This document shows positions 62,764 to 64,000 of a stretch of DNA of 64,000 nucleotides, in pieces. Source of the DNA: Pycnococcus provasolii (lineage: Eukaryota; Chlorophyta; Pseudoscourfieldiophyceae; Pseudoscourfieldiales; Pycnococcaceae); the NCBI GenBank assembly GCA_938743325.2, contig OW568890.1, positions 310,001 to 374,000 on the forward strand. The letters are read 5' to 3'. The position numbers and the translations under genes were made by a program. Each line of letters starts with the position of its first letter. Positions within the stretch are counted from its first letter, which is position 1. The notes under the pieces were generated by a model that made no database searches, was not told the DNA's origin, and was given only the letters and a program-made list of their open reading frames with translations.

Positions 62764-63618
62764 TCAAGCGCCCACCTCCATCGCATCCGCGCCCTCCTCG
62801 ACGACGACGTCCTTCAGCGTGAGCATGGTCGAGCGCAAAACGGGCGTCGTTCCCTTGGCGAAGCTGAACGACTGGCTCGCGTACGGGCGAGGGTTCGGAC
62901 ACTCGTAGTTGCGCAGGTACTCCTTGCCCTCCTTCGTGATGATGCACAGGTCAACGTTGCTTCCCGACCCCAGGTCGTTGAACACGCCACTCTTGATGGC
63001 GTCCGCGACGAGCTTCATAGCCTCCTCCTTCGTCATGTTCTCCTTGTATCCCGCCTCGAAAATTGACATAGCTGCCAGACTTCCCGATCCCATGGTGGCG
63101 TATGGCAGGCTGTCCGAGCTTCCGTGCGGGTACACGGTGAACAGGTGCGGCCCGTTGATGTCGAACCCGCCGAGCACGAGCGCCGCGGAGACGTTTCCTT
63201 GGTACTTGAAGAGGTGGCTCTTGAGCATGGTGAGCGCGGTGATGACGCGGCTGGTTCGTCCGTTGGTGCCGTACCGGTGCATGTTGAGCGCGGAGGCGAC
63301 CATGTTCGTGGTCGCCTCTGTGTCCGCGGCCGTTCCCGCACCGCAGCAGTAGATGTTCGGTGCGATGTAGTGAATCTTCTCGCAGTTTTTGTCGGCGACG
63401 GTATCCCCGTTGGTGGATCGCGTGTCAGCGCCAAGGACCACCCCGTTGGCGTATACGACACCGCAGATGGTGGTTCCCGTCTTCAGGTAGCGCGGCAGCT
63501 TCATCCCTTGGCGCTCTATCATGGAGTTGCGGCGTGCGAGTTCGAGGTTGAAAGGAGCAGATTCGGAATCCAAACCAATACCACCACTGACATTGACGTC
63601 CCCATAGGACGACGACAT
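62764..63618 (-). CDS. PSMB7: 20S proteasome subunit beta2 (trypsin-like)
   Basis: 284 aa from ATG 63618. The propeptide of 48 residues ends at TG, giving an N-terminal catalytic Thr49 (LKTGTTICGVVYANGVVLGA). DTRSTNGDTVADKNCEKIHY and IAPNIYCCGAGTAADTEATT are near-identical to eukaryotic beta2, and FDINGPHLFTVYPHGSSDSL, GSGSLAAMSIFEAGYK follow; the long C-terminal arm that clasps beta3 is present. Beta2 forms the trypsin-like site of the 20S core in cytosol and nucleus. A longer upstream frame lacks ATG. Confidence 0.95.
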   Translation of the reverse strand: MSSSYGDVNVSGGIGLDSESAPFNLELARRNSMIERQGMKLPRYLKTGTTICGVVYANGVVLGADTRSTNGDTVADKNCEKIHYIAPNIYCCGAGTAADTEATTNMVASALNMHRYGTNGRTSRVITALTMLKSHLFKYQGNVSAALVLGGFDINGPHLFTVYPHGSSDSLPYATMGSGSLAAMSIFEAGYKENMTKEEAMKLVADAIKSGVFNDLGSGSNVDLCIITKEGKEYLRNYECPNPRPYASQSFSFAKGTTPVLRSTMLTLKDVVVEEGADAMEVGA

Positions 63619-64000
63619 TATTGCCACTGTAGTACTACGGTAGCTAAGGTTAGTACGAGGCTTCGAAGGTGTTCGAAGAGCCTCGAGGGATAGAAATGAC
63701 GATGAAACCGACAAATGAAAAATGTCGGTCGCCAACCAAAGGGGAAACCCATAATAGGGAGGGGGGCAAAAACCTAAAACCCCGAACCCAAAACCTAAGG
63801 GTAGATGTTTTTCGGGGTTTGCCTAACCCCGAATCCATATTCAGTTAGGGGTTTCACCTCGCATACCAGTGCGCAGAGCCGCAGAATAGTTCTTACTTTA
63901 CCGGGTAGATAGGAGGGATGGTGTGTAACCTTCTGTCCAGATTCCTGATTTCAGGACTCTTTAGTCTTTTTCCTTCACGATGGGGGAGGACGTTGAAGTT
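63619..64000. other. Promoter side of the proteasome gene, window end
   Basis: CCTAAAACCCCGAACCCAAA (about 63772-63791) and CCTAACCCCGAATCC are degenerate telomere-like words upstream of the beta2 ATG. ACTTTACCGGGTAGATAGG near 63893 recalls TACCGGGTAGATTCTGG at about 29018. No gene seen before the window ends. Confidence 0.45.

Overview
The window reads as nuclear DNA of a compact-genome green alga, most like a small prasinophyte or core chlorophyte; I do not assign a genus. Three things point to this. Plastid genes of green type are present: a three-chromodomain/ankyrin cpSRP43, a fused bacterial-type organellar glycyl-tRNA synthetase, and nuclear-encoded organellar ribosomal proteins bL34 and bS21. 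Typical eukaryotic genes sit beside them (SEC23, Rab8-like GTPase, prohibitin, proteasome beta2, Polycomb RING1-like E3, GT29 glycosyltransferase). Genes are tightly packed, GC-rich at third codon positions and mostly intron-less; only two clear introns (233 and 257 bp, GT..AG) were found, in the prohibitin and Rab genes. Intergenic DNA is AT-richer, with homopolymer C tracts and TTAGGG/CCCTAA repeats.

Layout. 0-4.5 kb: a methyltransferase-Cdc123 fusion gene converges on a single-pass membrane protein across a 39-nt poly-C tract. 5.3-11.3 kb: a DIRS-type tyrosine-recombinase retrotransposon on the minus strand (Gag, RT/RNase H/methyltransferase-like, recombinase), followed by a (TTAGGG)7 block and a cluster of GC palindromes. 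12-19 kb: a Gag-like small ORF, a secreted glycosyltransferase-like protein, prohibitin, a 2OG-Fe(II) oxygenase and an IPI3/WDR18-like WD40 protein. 19-31 kb: GT29 sialyltransferase-like protein, RING1, SEC23, Rab and an orphan Cys-motif protein. 31-45 kb: organellar GlyRS, an EF-hand membrane protein with two large in-frame tandem repeat arrays, a coiled-coil protein, an alpha/beta hydrolase and a DRWA-motif protein. 45-64 kb: mS38-like protein, histidine phosphatase, DECD-box helicase, bL34, a degenerate aminotransferase-like protein, a possibly myristoylated two-TM protein, a TPR-J protein, a tandem GST-N protein, bS21, cpSRP43, and proteasome beta2 with a hydrolase relic behind it.

The genes do not form one pathway, but organelle gene expression and biogenesis are well represented: GlyRS, bL34, bS21, cpSRP43, prohibitin, mS38 and the organelle-type helicase.

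Two window-wide patterns stand out. (1) A related short sequence family lies just downstream of the stop codon of at least six genes, always in the gene's sense orientation. (2) Telomere-type TTAGGG/CCCTAA motifs or arrays lie within about 50-250 bp upstream of the start codons of many genes. Three short segments with strong coding bias but no complete gene (13953-14140, 18653-18916, 62456-62760, all minus strand) look like orphan exons or gene relics.
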